Shown here: one piece after another, positions 34,894 to 44,009 of the stretch | Numbering within the stretch: position 1 is the stretch's first letter | Layout: every line of letters begins with the position of its first letter | Assembly: GCA_051878935.1 (NCBI GenBank) | Contig: JBJELB010000032.1 | Coordinates: 1 to 59,176 of the forward strand | Direction of reading: 5' to 3' | Source: CANQDT01 sp051878935 | GTDB taxonomy: Bacteria > Bacillota > Clostridia > Lachnospirales > Lachnospiraceae | DNA: 59,176 nt | The notes under the pieces: model-generated | The model's input: only the letters and a program-made list of their open reading frames with translations | What the model was told of the DNA's origin: nothing | Databases searched by the model: none | Program-made: the position numbers and the translations under genes

Positions 34894-36192
34894 CTATACT
34901 CGATTTAAATACTTCTTCACTTCCCAATCGGATACTTCTTCCATATATTCATTCCATTCTGTAGTTTTTGCTGCTACATAAGTATCCAGAAATTCTTTAC
35001 CTAAAACGGACTGCATCACTATATCCTTTTCAATTTCACCGATTGCTTCCCTGAGTGTTCCAGGAAGCTGCATGATCTCAGCATTCTGTTTCTGCAATAC
35101 TTCATAGCACTCACCAGGATTCGTGTGCTGCTCCAATCCTTCGATACCTGCAGCGATACAGGTTGCGAGAGCCAGATAAGGATTGGCTGCCGAATCCGGA
35201 AAACGAATCTCAACCTTCGTATCTTCTCCCGGTCTGGTGTGAATGCGAAGCAGAGAGTTCAAATTCTTTGTCGACCATGCAATATCTTTCGGAGATCCAA
35301 ATCCGGAATTCACACGTTTATAAGAATTCACTAACGGATTGGTAATGGCACACAATCCTTTTGCATGTGACATGATACCTCCCATGAACCATCTCAGTTC
35401 GTCACGTACTTCTCGATTTTCAGAATTAAAAATATTTCTGCCATCCTTATAGACAGAGATATTCATATGCATACCGGAGCCTGCAACGCCCTTCTTCGGC
35501 TTTGGCATAAAGGATGCATGCAAGCCAAATCGTCTTGCAATGGAACGAACCGCACTTCGAAATGTCATAATGGAGTCGGCGATTGTCAATGCTTCTGCTC
35601 CACGAAAAACAATCTCATGCTGTGCCGGAGCTTTTTCGTGATGGGAGGATTCAATCTCAAATCCCATATCTTCCAGAGTCATAACCATATCACGTCTGGC
35701 ATTTTCCCCCATATCAATCGGACCGACATCCATATATCCGGCCTGTTCATGTGTTAGGGTTGTAGGGATTCCATCTTCGTCAGAGTGAAATAAGAAGAAC
35801 TCACATTCCGGATCCACATAGAACTCGTAACCCTTCTCCTTCGCCTCACTCAGAACATTCTTTAAGATTGTTCTTGGACTGTCAGAGCATGGTGTTCCGT
35901 CTTCATAACAGACATCGCACAGCAGACGGGCAACTTTGCCCTGCTGTGGTCTCCATGGCAAGATCACAAAGGTATCCAAATCAGGATAAAGATACAAATC
36001 TTCATCACCGGATTGGAATTCTCCGTACAACGCCCAGCCTTCGAATGCGTATTTATTTTCCAAAACACGCTCTAACTGACTGTCTGCCACAGCAACGTTC
36101 CGTAAATTTCCGAACATATCCGTAAACTGTAAACGGATAAATTCTACATCTTCCTGTTCTACCATCTCCAGAATATCTTTTTTTGTCATCAT
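34894..36192 (-). CDS. glnA: Glutamine synthetase type I
   Basis: Makes glutamine from glutamate, ammonia and ATP. The 432-residue protein is the length of the GSI-alpha group. Seen: beta-grasp N-domain (FIRLQFTDMFGNLRNV), active-site VDPECEFFLF, HHEKAPAQHEI, GSGMHMNIS, NSYKRVN and SAANPYLALA. The adenylylation site (NLYDLP) of GSI-beta enzymes is absent, so control is probably by feedback and protein partners as in Bacilli. It is 17 bases downstream of gltD and followed by the ANTAR gene, so a GS-regulator interaction is worth considering. A second, unrelated GS (type III) is encoded at 47117-49213. Confidence 0.95.
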   Translation of the reverse strand: MMTKKDILEMVEQEDVEFIRLQFTDMFGNLRNVAVADSQLERVLENKYAFEGWALYGEFQSGDEDLYLYPDLDTFVILPWRPQQGKVARLLCDVCYEDGTPCSDSPRTILKNVLSEAKEKGYEFYVDPECEFFLFHSDEDGIPTTLTHEQAGYMDVGPIDMGENARRDMVMTLEDMGFEIESSHHEKAPAQHEIVFRGAEALTIADSIMTFRSAVRSIARRFGLHASFMPKPKKGVAGSGMHMNISVYKDGRNIFNSENREVRDELRWFMGGIMSHAKGLCAITNPLVNSYKRVNSGFGSPKDIAWSTKNLNSLLRIHTRPGEDTKVEIRFPDSAANPYLALATCIAAGIEGLEQHTNPGECYEVLQKQNAEIMQLPGTLREAIGEIEKDIVMQSVLGKEFLDTYVAAKTTEWNEYMEEVSDWEVKKYLNRV

Positions 36193-36209
36193 ACTCCCTA
36201 CTATCTCCT

Positions 36210-37619
36210 TTATAGATTGGTGTATCCCATCAAAGAAGCATCAACCTGCTTAGCCGCCTGTTTTCCTTCCGAGATTGCCCATACAACCAAAGACTGGCCA
36301 CGGTGCATATCTCCTGCTGTGAATACACGTTCCACATTTGTTTCGTAAGAACCCGGTTCTGTCTTCACATTGGTTCTCTCATTACATTCTACACCGAAAT
36401 CGTCTGTAATGTAACCCTCACTTCCTAAAAATCCTGCTGCAATTAAAACAAAATCAGCAGCAACTGTTTCTTCACTTCCCGGAACAGGAACCATTTTATT
36501 GTTTTCCCGTTTCACTTTTACAATCTTGGCTCCACACACATGACCGTTTTCATCTTTTAAGAATTCTGTAACGGTTGTCTCATATCGTCTTGGATCTGCA
36601 CCGAATGCTTCCATTGCTTCTCTCTGACCATAATCAGTCTTTAAGACCTTTGGCCATTCCGGCCATGGATTACCCGGCAAACGTTCTTCCGGTGCCTGAG
36701 GCATCATCTCCAGCTGCATGACACTCTTTGCTCCCAGACGAATCGCTGTTCCCACGCAGTCATTTCCGGTATCACCGCCACCGATAACCAGTACATTTTT
36801 ATCTTTTACCATATCATATGGCACTGACTGGAATCCGCTATCCAACAGTTCTTTCGTCACCTGTGTCAGAAAATCTACTGCGAAACGAATACCTTCTGCG
36901 TCCCGACCAGGAACATTGATATCACGTGGCTTCGATGCACCACATGCTAATATGACACGGTCATACTGCTGCATAAGCTCTTCTGCACTGATATCAACAC
37001 CAATATTCGTATTGCACACAAAGGTAACACCTGCTTTTTCCATCATCTTAATCCTACGGTCAATCACGGACTTGTCCAGTTTCATATTTGGAATGCCATA
37101 TCTCAGTAATCCACCGACACGATCACTTCTCTCATATACCGTTACTTTATGTCCACGACGGTTCAATTGTAACGCTGCAGCCAGTCCTGCAGGACCGCTG
37201 CCAACGATAGCAACTGTCTTTCCGGTTCTAATCTTCGGAGCCTTTACTTCTACCAGTCCATGTTCAAAAGCATATTCAATAACCGCCTTTTCATTTTCCT
37301 TCGTTGGTACCGGTTTGTCATGAAGTCCACATGTACATGCTGCCTCGCACAAAGCAGGGCAGACACGTGATGTAAACTCCGGAAAACAATGTGTTTTCTG
37401 TAAACGCTGGTATGCCTGCTCCCAGTTTCCCTGACTGACCAGATCATTGATTTCAGGAACCAGATTGTTCAAAGGACAACCTGATGTCATTCCGGAAATG
37501 GTCATACCTGACTGGCAAAAAGGAACGCCGCAGCTCATACAACGTGATGCCTGTGATTGTTGATTTTCCAAAGAAACGCCTGCATGAAATTCATCAAACG
37601 TATGAATTAACTTTTTCAT
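36210..37619 (-). CDS. gltD: Glutamate synthase small subunit
   Basis: The NADPH-oxidising beta subunit of GOGAT, 469 residues, which passes electrons to GltB. The N-terminal part has the two iron-sulfur cysteine clusters (CMSCGVPFCQ, then CPALCEAACTCG), followed by the FAD site AIVGSGPAGLAAA and the NADPH site VLVIGGGDTGNDC. AGGAGG 7 bases upstream fixes the start at 37619, 11 bases after the gltB stop. Full length. Confidence 0.95.
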   Translation of the reverse strand: MKKLIHTFDEFHAGVSLENQQSQASRCMSCGVPFCQSGMTISGMTSGCPLNNLVPEINDLVSQGNWEQAYQRLQKTHCFPEFTSRVCPALCEAACTCGLHDKPVPTKENEKAVIEYAFEHGLVEVKAPKIRTGKTVAIVGSGPAGLAAALQLNRRGHKVTVYERSDRVGGLLRYGIPNMKLDKSVIDRRIKMMEKAGVTFVCNTNIGVDISAEELMQQYDRVILACGASKPRDINVPGRDAEGIRFAVDFLTQVTKELLDSGFQSVPYDMVKDKNVLVIGGGDTGNDCVGTAIRLGAKSVMQLEMMPQAPEERLPGNPWPEWPKVLKTDYGQREAMEAFGADPRRYETTVTEFLKDENGHVCGAKIVKVKRENNKMVPVPGSEETVAADFVLIAAGFLGSEGYITDDFGVECNERTNVKTEPGSYETNVERVFTAGDMHRGQSLVVWAISEGKQAAKQVDASLMGYTNL

Positions 37620-37630
37620 TTTTCGTCCTC

Positions 37631-40600
37631 CTACGCGTTTTTCTCGCCGACACATGCATAAAATGCCTCAATCTGTGCCTGTTCTCTACTCATTCCCTGT
37701 TCTTCGAATTCTGCCGATGCCATCATTAATTCTTTATAATCAGCAGGAATGATTTTCTTGAACTTAGGAAGATATTGGGCAAAATTCTCCAGCACTTCTT
37801 TACCCTTTTGTGAATTTGTGGCTTTTACATGATTCTCAATCAACGTTCTTAATTCTTCCTGTTCAAATTTATTTTCCACTTTTTCCATAAGGACAAGTTC
37901 TTTGTTTAAATTACGATACAGGCAGTTTTTCTCATCCAAAACATAAGCAATACCACCACTCATACCGGCAGCAAAATTCTTTCCGGTTGGTCCCAGAACT
38001 ACAACCTTACCACCTGTCATATATTCACAGCCATGTTCTCCGACACCTTCTACTACTGCTATGGCACCGGAATTACGTACACAGAAACGTTCTCCTGCAC
38101 AGCCTGCAAGGTATGCCTGTCCGGAAGTGGCACCATACAACGCCACATTACCAATCAGAATGTTTTCTTCCGGTTTATAAGAAGCATCTGCAGGTGCATA
38201 AACTGACAGCTTGCCACCGGATAAACCTTTACCGAGATAATCGTTACAATCACCACACAGATTTAGCGTCAGACCTTTTGGAATAAATGCTCCAAAGCTT
38301 TGTCCACCTGAACCGGTACAATTAATAGTAATCGTATCATCTTCCAAACCGGCATGATGGCGACGGGTGATTTCTGCACCGGTTAATGTTCCAAACGTAC
38401 GGTCCACGTTGGATAACGAGATGGCAAAATCTTTTTTCGTACCCTTTTTGATTGCAGTCTGCATATCTTTCATTTTTAACAGAACTGCCTCATCCTTCAC
38501 CTCAGAAAGCTTGAAATCATACGAGCATTCCGGCTGGAACACAGCATTCTCTCCTGAAAGTCCGGCATCCGTTGCCAGAATTCCACTCAGATCGATCTTC
38601 GCTGCATTTCCGGTTAATCCTTCCTTCTTTTTCAACAAGTCCGTTCTTCCAACCAGTTCATCCACGCTGTGAACACCCAGTTTCGCCATATATTCACGCA
38701 ACTGTCTGGCGATAAAAATCATAAAGTTTTCTACATATTCCGGTTTACCTGTAAAACGTTTCCGCAATTCAGGATTCTGTGTTGCAATACCCATAGGACA
38801 GGTATCCAGATTACATACACGCATCATTGTACAACCTAAGGTTACCAATGGTGCTGTGGCAAAACCAAACTCTTCTGCACCGAGAATTGCTGCTATTGCT
38901 ACATCACGGCCACTCATCAATTTACCGTCTGTTTCAATCATAACACGGTTTCGAAGTCCGTTTGCAATCAGCGTCTGATGTGCTTCAGCCAGACCAAGTT
39001 CCCAAGGAAGTCCTGCATTATGAATCGAACTAAGTGGTGCAGCACCGGTTCCTCCGTCATAGCCAGATACCAGGATAACCTGGGCACCGGCTTTGGCAAC
39101 ACCGGCAGCAACCGTACCAACACCTGCTTCGGAAACCAATTTTACAGAGATTCTGGCATCTTTATTCGCATTCTTTAAATCATAGATCAATTGCGCCAAA
39201 TCTTCAATCGAGTAGATATCATGATGTGGCGGTGGTGAAATCAGGCTGACACCAGGTGTGGAATGTCTGGTCTTTGCAACCCATGGATAAACTTTTTTCG
39301 CCGGCAGATGTCCACCTTCGCCCGGTTTTGCACCTTGTGCCATCTTAATCTGAATCTCTTTTGCACTTACCAGATAACGGCTGGTAACTCCGAAACGTCC
39401 ACTGGCAACCTGTTTGATTGCTGAACTTCTGTCATGTTTGGTACCCGAGGTTTCCAGTCTCTCATCGCTTTCGCCACCTTCACCACTGTTGGATTTTCCT
39501 TTCAGATGATTCATGGCGATTGCCAATGCTTCATGTGCTTCCTCGGAAATCGAACCATAGGACATCGCTCCGGTCTTGAAACGTTTTACGATTTCTTCTT
39601 CACTTTCTACCTCTGAGATATCAATACCCTGTTCCGGATAATTGAAATCCATCAAGCTTCTCAGATAACCACTCTGTTCGCCATCGATCATATCCGTATA
39701 TTCAACGAATTTATCATAATCGCCCTCACGGGTCGCCTGTTGCAGCTTATGGATCGTTTGTGGATTATAACGGTGTTTCTCACCCTGGCTTCTCATTTTA
39801 TGACGGCCCATAGAAGTAAAGGTCATATCAGTATCTAAGCCCAATGGATCAAATGCTTTCGAATGCTGCTCATCTGCTGCACGTGCAATGTCTTCCAAAG
39901 AAATACCACCGATTCGGCTGACCGTTCCTGAGAAATACTGGTCAGATACTTCTTTGGAGATACCGATGGCTTCAAAGATTTTGCTTCCCTGATACGACTG
40001 AATCGTTGAGATACCCATTTTAGATGCAATTTTTACAATTCCCTGTACAATCGCATGGTCATAATCCTCAACTGCTGCATAATAATCCTTGTTCAAAATC
40101 TTTTCTTCCACCAACTGTGCAATCGTTGCATGTGCGAGATATGGATTTACCGCACTTGCACCATAACCCAGAAGAGTTGCAAAATGATGAACTTCTCTTG
40201 GTTCCGCAGACTCCAGGATCAGAGACATAGCAGTACACTTCTTCGTTTGAACAAGATGCTTGTGTACAGCCGCTACAGCTAATAACGATGGCAATGCAAC
40301 ATGATTCTCATCGACTCCACGGTCAGAAAGAACCAGAATCGTAGCACCTTCCCGATATGCTTTGTCAACCTGTACAAACAAGTGGTCCAGCACGCGCTGA
40401 ATCGGGGTGCTTTTGTAAAAGATAATCGGTACGGTTGCAACTTTAAAGCCCTTTTTATTCATAGAATGAATCTTCAACATATCCAGATCCGTTAAAATCG
40501 GATTCTCAATTTTCAATACCTGGCAGTTTTCAGGCTTTTCTTCCAGCAGATTTCCGTTTTTACCAACATAAACCGTGGTTGATGTTACGATTTTTTCACG

Positions 40601-42163
40601 CACAGCATCAATTGGCGGATTCGTAACCTGTGCAAACAATTGTTTAAAGTAATAGAATAATGGCTGATACTCCTTCGATAACGCAGCAATCGGCGTATCA
40701 ACACCCATAGCTCCAATCTGTTCGCTTCCGTTTAAAGCCATGGAATAAATACCATTTCTATATTCTTCGTACGTATATCCAAATGCAATTTGTAATTTGG
40801 CACGTTCTTCCGGTGAATAGGTTGAGATTCTCTTATTCGGAATTTTAAGATCTTTGAGTCGGATCAGATTATCATCCAGCCATTCACCATACGGCTCTTT
40901 TTTCGCATATTCTTCTTTGACTTCTTCATCCGTTTTTACCTCTCCGGAAACGGTATCTACCAATAATATTTTTCCCGGATGAAGTCTCTCTTTGCGTACT
41001 ACATGTGCCTCGTCCAAAGGTAAAACTCCAACTTCAGAGGAAAGTATCAGACGGTTATCATCCATCAGATAATAACGGGACGGACGGAGTCCGTTTCGGT
41101 CCAGAATCGCACCCATCACATCACCATCGGAAAACAGAATGGATGCAGGGCCATCCCAAGGCTCCATCATCGTGGCATAATACTGATAGAAATCTCTTCC
41201 CTCCTGTGAGATCGTATCATTATGTGTCCAAGGCTCCGGAATCATGATCATAGCTGCCAATGGCAACTCCATACCACTCATTACCAGGAATTCCAACGTA
41301 TTATCCAGCATGGAAGAATCCGATCCTTCTGTGTTAACTACTGGAAATACCTTTGTGATATCATCATCGGATAATTGATTCGAAGCCATTGTTTCTTCAC
41401 GCGCCAGCATTTTGTCCGCATTTCCCTTAATGGTATTAATCTCTCCATTATGCACGATCATACGGTTCGGATGTGCACGCTCCCAGCTTGGATTCGTATT
41501 CGTAGAAAAACGGGAATGTACCGTTGCAATTGCAGACTCATAATCCTCATCCTGCAAATCCAGGAAAAATGTCCGTAATTGATCAACCAGAAACATACCT
41601 TTATACACAATCGTTCTAGATGACAGGGATGGCACATACGTATTATTATTACTTTGTTCAAAGACACGACGGACAACATATAGCTTACGGTCAAAATCAA
41701 TTCCTTTTTCCACGTTCGCCGGTTTCTCAACAAATGCCTGATAAATAGCCGGTTTACAGGAAAGGGCCTTTTCACCAAGAACATCCGGATTCGTTGGTAC
41801 TTCTCTCCAACCCAGGAAATTCAACCCTTCTTTTTCAACGATGATTTCAAACATTTTCATCGCCTGACTTCTCTGTAATTCATTCTGTGGAAAGAAGAAC
41901 ATACCAACACCATATTCGCGTTCATTTCCAATTGGAATATTGCATTCCTTACACACTTTTTTAAAGAAGCGATGAGAAATCTGTGTCAGAATTCCAACAC
42001 CATCTCCTGTTTTCCCTTCCGCATCTTTACCTGCTCTGTGTTCTAAGTTTTCAACAATACTCAAAGCGTCGGAGACAATCTGATGGCTTTGGACTCCCTT
42101 AGTATTTACTACAGCACCGATACCACAATTATCGTGCTCAAAACTTGGTTCATATAAATTCAT
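37631..42163 (-). CDS. gltB: Glutamate synthase large subunit
   Basis: Transfers the amide of glutamine to 2-oxoglutarate, making two glutamates. The 1510-residue protein is complete. Cys13 (after a short propeptide, HDNCGIGAV) is the glutaminase nucleophile once the leader is removed. The FMN/2-oxoglutarate domain contains GAKPGEGGHLP and the 3Fe-4S cysteines in CNLDTCPMGIATQ. The C-terminal beta-helix (GATSGQAYLAGCAGERF, MTGGKVVVLGPTG) is present. It starts 2 bases after the pyrG stop, so expression follows the pyrG promoter and attenuator. Confidence 0.97.
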   Translation of the reverse strand: MNLYEPSFEHDNCGIGAVVNTKGVQSHQIVSDALSIVENLEHRAGKDAEGKTGDGVGILTQISHRFFKKVCKECNIPIGNEREYGVGMFFFPQNELQRSQAMKMFEIIVEKEGLNFLGWREVPTNPDVLGEKALSCKPAIYQAFVEKPANVEKGIDFDRKLYVVRRVFEQSNNNTYVPSLSSRTIVYKGMFLVDQLRTFFLDLQDEDYESAIATVHSRFSTNTNPSWERAHPNRMIVHNGEINTIKGNADKMLAREETMASNQLSDDDITKVFPVVNTEGSDSSMLDNTLEFLVMSGMELPLAAMIMIPEPWTHNDTISQEGRDFYQYYATMMEPWDGPASILFSDGDVMGAILDRNGLRPSRYYLMDDNRLILSSEVGVLPLDEAHVVRKERLHPGKILLVDTVSGEVKTDEEVKEEYAKKEPYGEWLDDNLIRLKDLKIPNKRISTYSPEERAKLQIAFGYTYEEYRNGIYSMALNGSEQIGAMGVDTPIAALSKEYQPLFYYFKQLFAQVTNPPIDAVREKIVTSTTVYVGKNGNLLEEKPENCQVLKIENPILTDLDMLKIHSMNKKGFKVATVPIIFYKSTPIQRVLDHLFVQVDKAYREGATILVLSDRGVDENHVALPSLLAVAAVHKHLVQTKKCTAMSLILESAEPREVHHFATLLGYGASAVNPYLAHATIAQLVEEKILNKDYYAAVEDYDHAIVQGIVKIASKMGISTIQSYQGSKIFEAIGISKEVSDQYFSGTVSRIGGISLEDIARAADEQHSKAFDPLGLDTDMTFTSMGRHKMRSQGEKHRYNPQTIHKLQQATREGDYDKFVEYTDMIDGEQSGYLRSLMDFNYPEQGIDISEVESEEEIVKRFKTGAMSYGSISEEAHEALAIAMNHLKGKSNSGEGGESDERLETSGTKHDRSSAIKQVASGRFGVTSRYLVSAKEIQIKMAQGAKPGEGGHLPAKKVYPWVAKTRHSTPGVSLISPPPHHDIYSIEDLAQLIYDLKNANKDARISVKLVSEAGVGTVAAGVAKAGAQVILVSGYDGGTGAAPLSSIHNAGLPWELGLAEAHQTLIANGLRNRVMIETDGKLMSGRDVAIAAILGAEEFGFATAPLVTLGCTMMRVCNLDTCPMGIATQNPELRKRFTGKPEYVENFMIFIARQLREYMAKLGVHSVDELVGRTDLLKKKEGLTGNAAKIDLSGILATDAGLSGENAVFQPECSYDFKLSEVKDEAVLLKMKDMQTAIKKGTKKDFAISLSNVDRTFGTLTGAEITRRHHAGLEDDTITINCTGSGGQSFGAFIPKGLTLNLCGDCNDYLGKGLSGGKLSVYAPADASYKPEENILIGNVALYGATSGQAYLAGCAGERFCVRNSGAIAVVEGVGEHGCEYMTGGKVVVLGPTGKNFAAGMSGGIAYVLDEKNCLYRNLNKELVLMEKVENKFEQEELRTLIENHVKATNSQKGKEVLENFAQYLPKFKKIIPADYKELMMASAEFEEQGMSREQAQIEAFYACVGEKNA

Positions 42164-42165
42164 GA

Positions 42166-43770
42166 CTATTTGTCCTCCCTGTTACTTGCTGCTTCTATAA
42201 ATCCTTTAAATAAAGGATGTGGAAAATTTGGTCTGGATTTGAATTCCGGATGTGCCTGTGTTGCCACATAGAAAGGATGCTCCGGTAATTCAACCATCTC
42301 TACAATCCTTCCATCCGGTGATAATCCCGATAAGACCATTCCCCGCTCCGTCAGCATACTTCGGTATTCATTATTCACTTCATAACGATGTCTGTGTCGT
42401 TCTGAAATTTCCGTTTTTTCATACAGTCTTGCAGCTAATGATTCTTCTTGTAAATGGCATGGATATGCACCCAAACGTAAGGTGCCACCGATATCTTCCA
42501 CCCCATCCTGCTCCGGCATCAATGCAATGACCGGATTGGACGTATCCGGTTCAAACTCAATGCTGTCAGCGTCTTCCAGTTTCAAGACGTTCCTTGCGAA
42601 TTCAACGATGGCAAGCTGCATTCCCAAGCAGATACCAAGGAATGGAATCTGATGCTCTCTTGCATATCGTATTGCCTCAATCTTACCCTGGGTTCCTCTT
42701 TTTCCGAATCCGCCCGGAACAAGAATTCCCTGAATACCGGATAACTGTTCTTCTACATTATCAGCAGTAATATGATCGGACTCTATCCAATGAATCTTCA
42801 CATTGACGCGATTTGCAATTCCTCCGTGTTTTAGTGCTTCCGCAACACTTAAATAGGCATCATGCAGAGATACATATTTACCTACGATTGCGATATTCAC
42901 CGTCTTTTTCGGTTCCTTCATATTTTGAATCATCTGAATCCAATCATTTAAATCAGGCTCCGGACATGGAATATGCAGGCAGTCGCAAACTGCCTGAGCC
43001 AAACATTCTTTTTCCATCATCAGAGGAACTTCATACAGAATGGAAGCGTCCAGATTCTGCAGTACATGCTCTTTTTTTACGTTACAGAACAATGCAAGTT
43101 TTTCTTTCATACCCTCCTCCAGAGGGTAATCCGAACGACAAACCAGGATGTCAGGTGTTAAGCCCATACTCTGTAAGCTTTTCACACTCATCTGCGTTGG
43201 TTTTGTTTTCATTTCTCCTGATGCCTTTAAATAAGGGATAAGGGAAACCAGAATCAATACGGTATTCTCTCTTCCGACGTCCACCTGAAATTGTCTGATT
43301 GCTTCTAAAAACGGCTGGCTTTCAATATCTCCCACCGTGCCGCCTACTTCTATAATGGCGATTTTTTCTTCTGTATCGCCCTCTTCCTGTTTTTGGAACC
43401 GGTTTTTAATTTCATTTGTGATATGTGGAATAACCTGTACGGTACCTCCGCCATAATCACCATGTCTTTCCTTATTTAATACCGACCAGTATATTTTTCC
43501 GGTTGTTACGTTGGAATTATGTCCCAGACTCTCATCAATAAATCGCTCATAGTGTCCCAGGTCTAAATCTGTCTCCGTTCCATCGTCTGTCACAAATACT
43601 TCTCCATGCTGAATGGGATTCATGGTTCCCGGATCTACATTAATGTAAGGATCAAATTTCTGCATCGTCACCCGATATCCTCTCGCTTTTAATAATCGGC
43701 CAAGCGATGCTGCTGTGATTCCTTTTCCCAAACCGGATACAACGCCGCCCATGACAAAAACGTATTTCAT
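42166..43770 (-). CDS. pyrG: CTP synthase
   Basis: Makes CTP from UTP with ATP and glutamine. The 534-residue protein has the synthetase domain (MGGVVSGLGKGITAASLGRL, FDPYINVDPGTM, GHYERF) and a class I glutaminase domain with Cys in FLGICLGMQLAIV and His/Glu in AHPEFKSRP. It is first in the pyrG-gltB-gltD-glnA-ANTAR operon. A Gram-positive pyrG can be controlled by reiterative transcription at a GGG start; no such start is evident here, and the leader shows a hexaloop attenuator instead. Confidence 0.96.
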   Translation of the reverse strand: MKYVFVMGGVVSGLGKGITAASLGRLLKARGYRVTMQKFDPYINVDPGTMNPIQHGEVFVTDDGTETDLDLGHYERFIDESLGHNSNVTTGKIYWSVLNKERHGDYGGGTVQVIPHITNEIKNRFQKQEEGDTEEKIAIIEVGGTVGDIESQPFLEAIRQFQVDVGRENTVLILVSLIPYLKASGEMKTKPTQMSVKSLQSMGLTPDILVCRSDYPLEEGMKEKLALFCNVKKEHVLQNLDASILYEVPLMMEKECLAQAVCDCLHIPCPEPDLNDWIQMIQNMKEPKKTVNIAIVGKYVSLHDAYLSVAEALKHGGIANRVNVKIHWIESDHITADNVEEQLSGIQGILVPGGFGKRGTQGKIEAIRYAREHQIPFLGICLGMQLAIVEFARNVLKLEDADSIEFEPDTSNPVIALMPEQDGVEDIGGTLRLGAYPCHLQEESLAARLYEKTEISERHRHRYEVNNEYRSMLTERGMVLSGLSPDGRIVEMVELPEHPFYVATQAHPEFKSRPNFPHPLFKGFIEAASNREDK

Positions 43771-43829
43771 ATTGTTACGCCTCCCTCTTTCCTATTCATA
43801 CATCTTCATTTGTCAGAGATTGATGAAAC

Positions 43830-43876
43830 AAAAAAGTCGCCAAATAGACCTAACTCATAGGTTATTTGACGTCTTT
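43830..43876 (-). terminator. Leader terminator (attenuator) of the pyrG operon
   Basis: On the minus strand the stem pairs AAAG/CTTT, then CGTCAAATA/TATTTGGCG and ACCTA/TAGGT around a 5-base loop, followed by six T residues (43835-43830). It lies between promoter and pyrG start and overlaps the hexaloop hairpin. Confidence 0.8.
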
Positions 43877-43880
43877 GTCA
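43867..43880 (-). promoter_or_regulatory. Hexaloop antiterminator hairpin, pyrG leader
   Basis: TGAC-AAAGAC-GTCA on the minus strand: a perfect 4-bp stem with loop AAAGAC (A1, G4). It uses the 5' arm of the terminator at 43830-43876. About 18 bases separate it from the predicted transcription start, and I see no second hexaloop hairpin in that space. Confidence 0.6.
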
Positions 43881-43904
43881 TTTCAAACACTAATTATCTG
43901 TATA

Positions 43905-43933
43905 ATCATACACTAAAAGAAATGATTTGTAAA
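43905..43933 (-). promoter_or_regulatory. pyrG operon promoter
   Basis: TTTACA (43928-43933), 17-base spacer, TATGAT (43905-43910) on the minus strand. The start is expected near 43898. Confidence 0.75.
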
Positions 43934-43962
43934 GAACTTTTGAAATTAGTTCTAAAACACAG

Positions 43963-43986
43963 AAAATCCACGGCAAACGCCGTGGA
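43963..43986 (-). terminator. Terminator after amt-PII
   Basis: The 8-bp arms TCCACGGC / GCCGTGGA with a GTTT loop, then TTTT on the minus strand, 23 bases past the amt stop. It separates the glnN-purF-amt unit from the pyrG promoter. Confidence 0.85.
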
Positions 43987-44009
43987 CTTTCTTATAGTAC
44001 ATATCAATA

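Noticed and set aside
36718..37323. 201-residue plus-strand frame
   Set aside because: Fully antisense to gltD, whose protein is complete with cofactor motifs; no domain is recognisable in the plus-strand frame.
43771..44009. pyrG control by reiterative transcription at a GGG start
   Set aside because: The predicted start region after TATGAT does not contain a GGGC-type initiation sequence; a terminator with a hexaloop hairpin is seen instead.
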